The position numbers and the translations under genes were made by a program. Shown here piece after piece: positions 6,095-6,312 of a stretch of DNA of 6,312 bases. Each line of letters starts with the position of its first letter. The first letter of the stretch is position 1. The stretch spans positions 1 through 6,312 of the forward strand of contig JAEDFN010000066.1 of NCBI GenBank assembly GCA_016292775.1, read 5' to 3'. Under the pieces are notes generated by a model. The model was not told the DNA's origin. It made no database searches and was given only the letters and a program-made list of their open reading frames with translations. The DNA is from Paludibacteraceae bacterium. GTDB taxonomy: Bacteria > Bacteroidota > Bacteroidia > Bacteroidales > Paludibacteraceae.

Positions 6095-6171
6095 GTATAA
6101 AAACAGATAATTTGATGGAAAAAACAATCATAGTCTTCCTTCAAGAGGGTTGATTTATTTGTATAAAAACA
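6092..6171. repeat. 14-bp direct repeat, two copies
   Basis: tttgtataaaaaca occurs at 6092-6105 and again at 6158-6171, a period of 66 bp. The first copy overlaps the T-run of the receptor terminator. Only two copies are present and the unit is AT-rich, so it may be a small local duplication. No gene is visible between the copies. Confidence 0.5.
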
Positions 6172-6274
6172 CAGTGTTGTGTCGAAAACGCGAAAAATTA
6201 AGGTTGCTATTAGGTGTAAAAAGAGAGTAAAAAGAGCCGAAAATGATGAAAAGGGTGAAAAAAGAGAGAAAAAA

Positions 6275-6282
6275 TATCTTTG
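6275..6282 (+). promoter_or_regulatory. Bacteroidota -7 box before a possible next gene
   Basis: TATCTTTG is a perfect match to TAnnTTTG and stands 16 bp before an ATG at 6299. It predicts a very short leader of about 10 nt. The 57 bp upstream (6218-6274) are 51 purines on this strand and contain no TTTG at -33. Confidence 0.5.
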
Positions 6283-6298
6283 TTATTTACTGATATTC

Positions 6299-6312
6299 AT
6301 GGCAGTAAAAAA
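6299..6312 (+). CDS. Possible start of the next gene, truncated by the window edge
   Basis: An ATG at 6299 opens a frame reading M-A-V-K before the window ends. The call rests on the perfect -7 box just upstream, the preceding strong terminator, and the shared strand. Four codons are too few to identify a product or to exclude chance. Confidence 0.35.

Noticed and set aside
6092..6171. Possible CRISPR array from the tttgtataaaaaca repeats
   Set aside because: Only two 14-bp AT-rich copies exist, with no further units and no cas genes.

Overview
The window looks like chromosomal DNA from a Bacteroidota member, probably of the order Bacteroidales. Four things suggest this. The order ftsA tail - ftsZ - GatB/YqeY is the usual end of the division cluster in that phylum. 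The TonB-dependent receptor carries the carboxypeptidase-regulatory-like N-terminal domain that is common there. Good matches to the Bacteroidota -7 promoter box TAnnTTTG stand before several genes. Clear Shine-Dalgarno sequences are absent. The DNA is AT-rich except for the sugar kinase gene.

Layout, all on the + strand. Positions 2-247 are the 3' end of an open frame whose last part looks like the membrane-binding tail of FtsA. Its first ~35 visible residues look instead like a stretch of carbamoyl-phosphate synthase large subunit (CarB). This is an unexplained junction. FtsZ (263-1465) follows and overlaps a GatB/YqeY-domain protein (1462-1917) by ATGA. A PfkB-family sugar kinase, probably a fructokinase (1962-2864), comes next and ends in a long perfect hairpin terminator (2900-2943). 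A 352-bp gap holds this terminator, a second hairpin and a promoter. That promoter serves a 111-residue membrane-anchored protein with three HxH motifs (3217-3552). A 172-bp gap with its own promoter precedes a 765-residue TonB-dependent receptor (3725-6022). A strong terminator (6049-6094) closes the block. A last perfect -7 box stands just before an ATG that may start the next gene (6299 to the window edge).

The window has two functional blocks. The left block is cell division: FtsA anchors FtsZ filaments to the membrane, and FtsZ forms the Z-ring, with the small GatB/YqeY protein coupled to it. The right block pairs a histidine-rich small envelope protein with an outer-membrane receptor whose plug carries an M-x-C-x-x-C motif. 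I infer that the pair handles a transition metal (zinc, copper or similar) or a metal complex. This is the most promising candidate for an under-described system here, but the substrate is not shown by the sequence.
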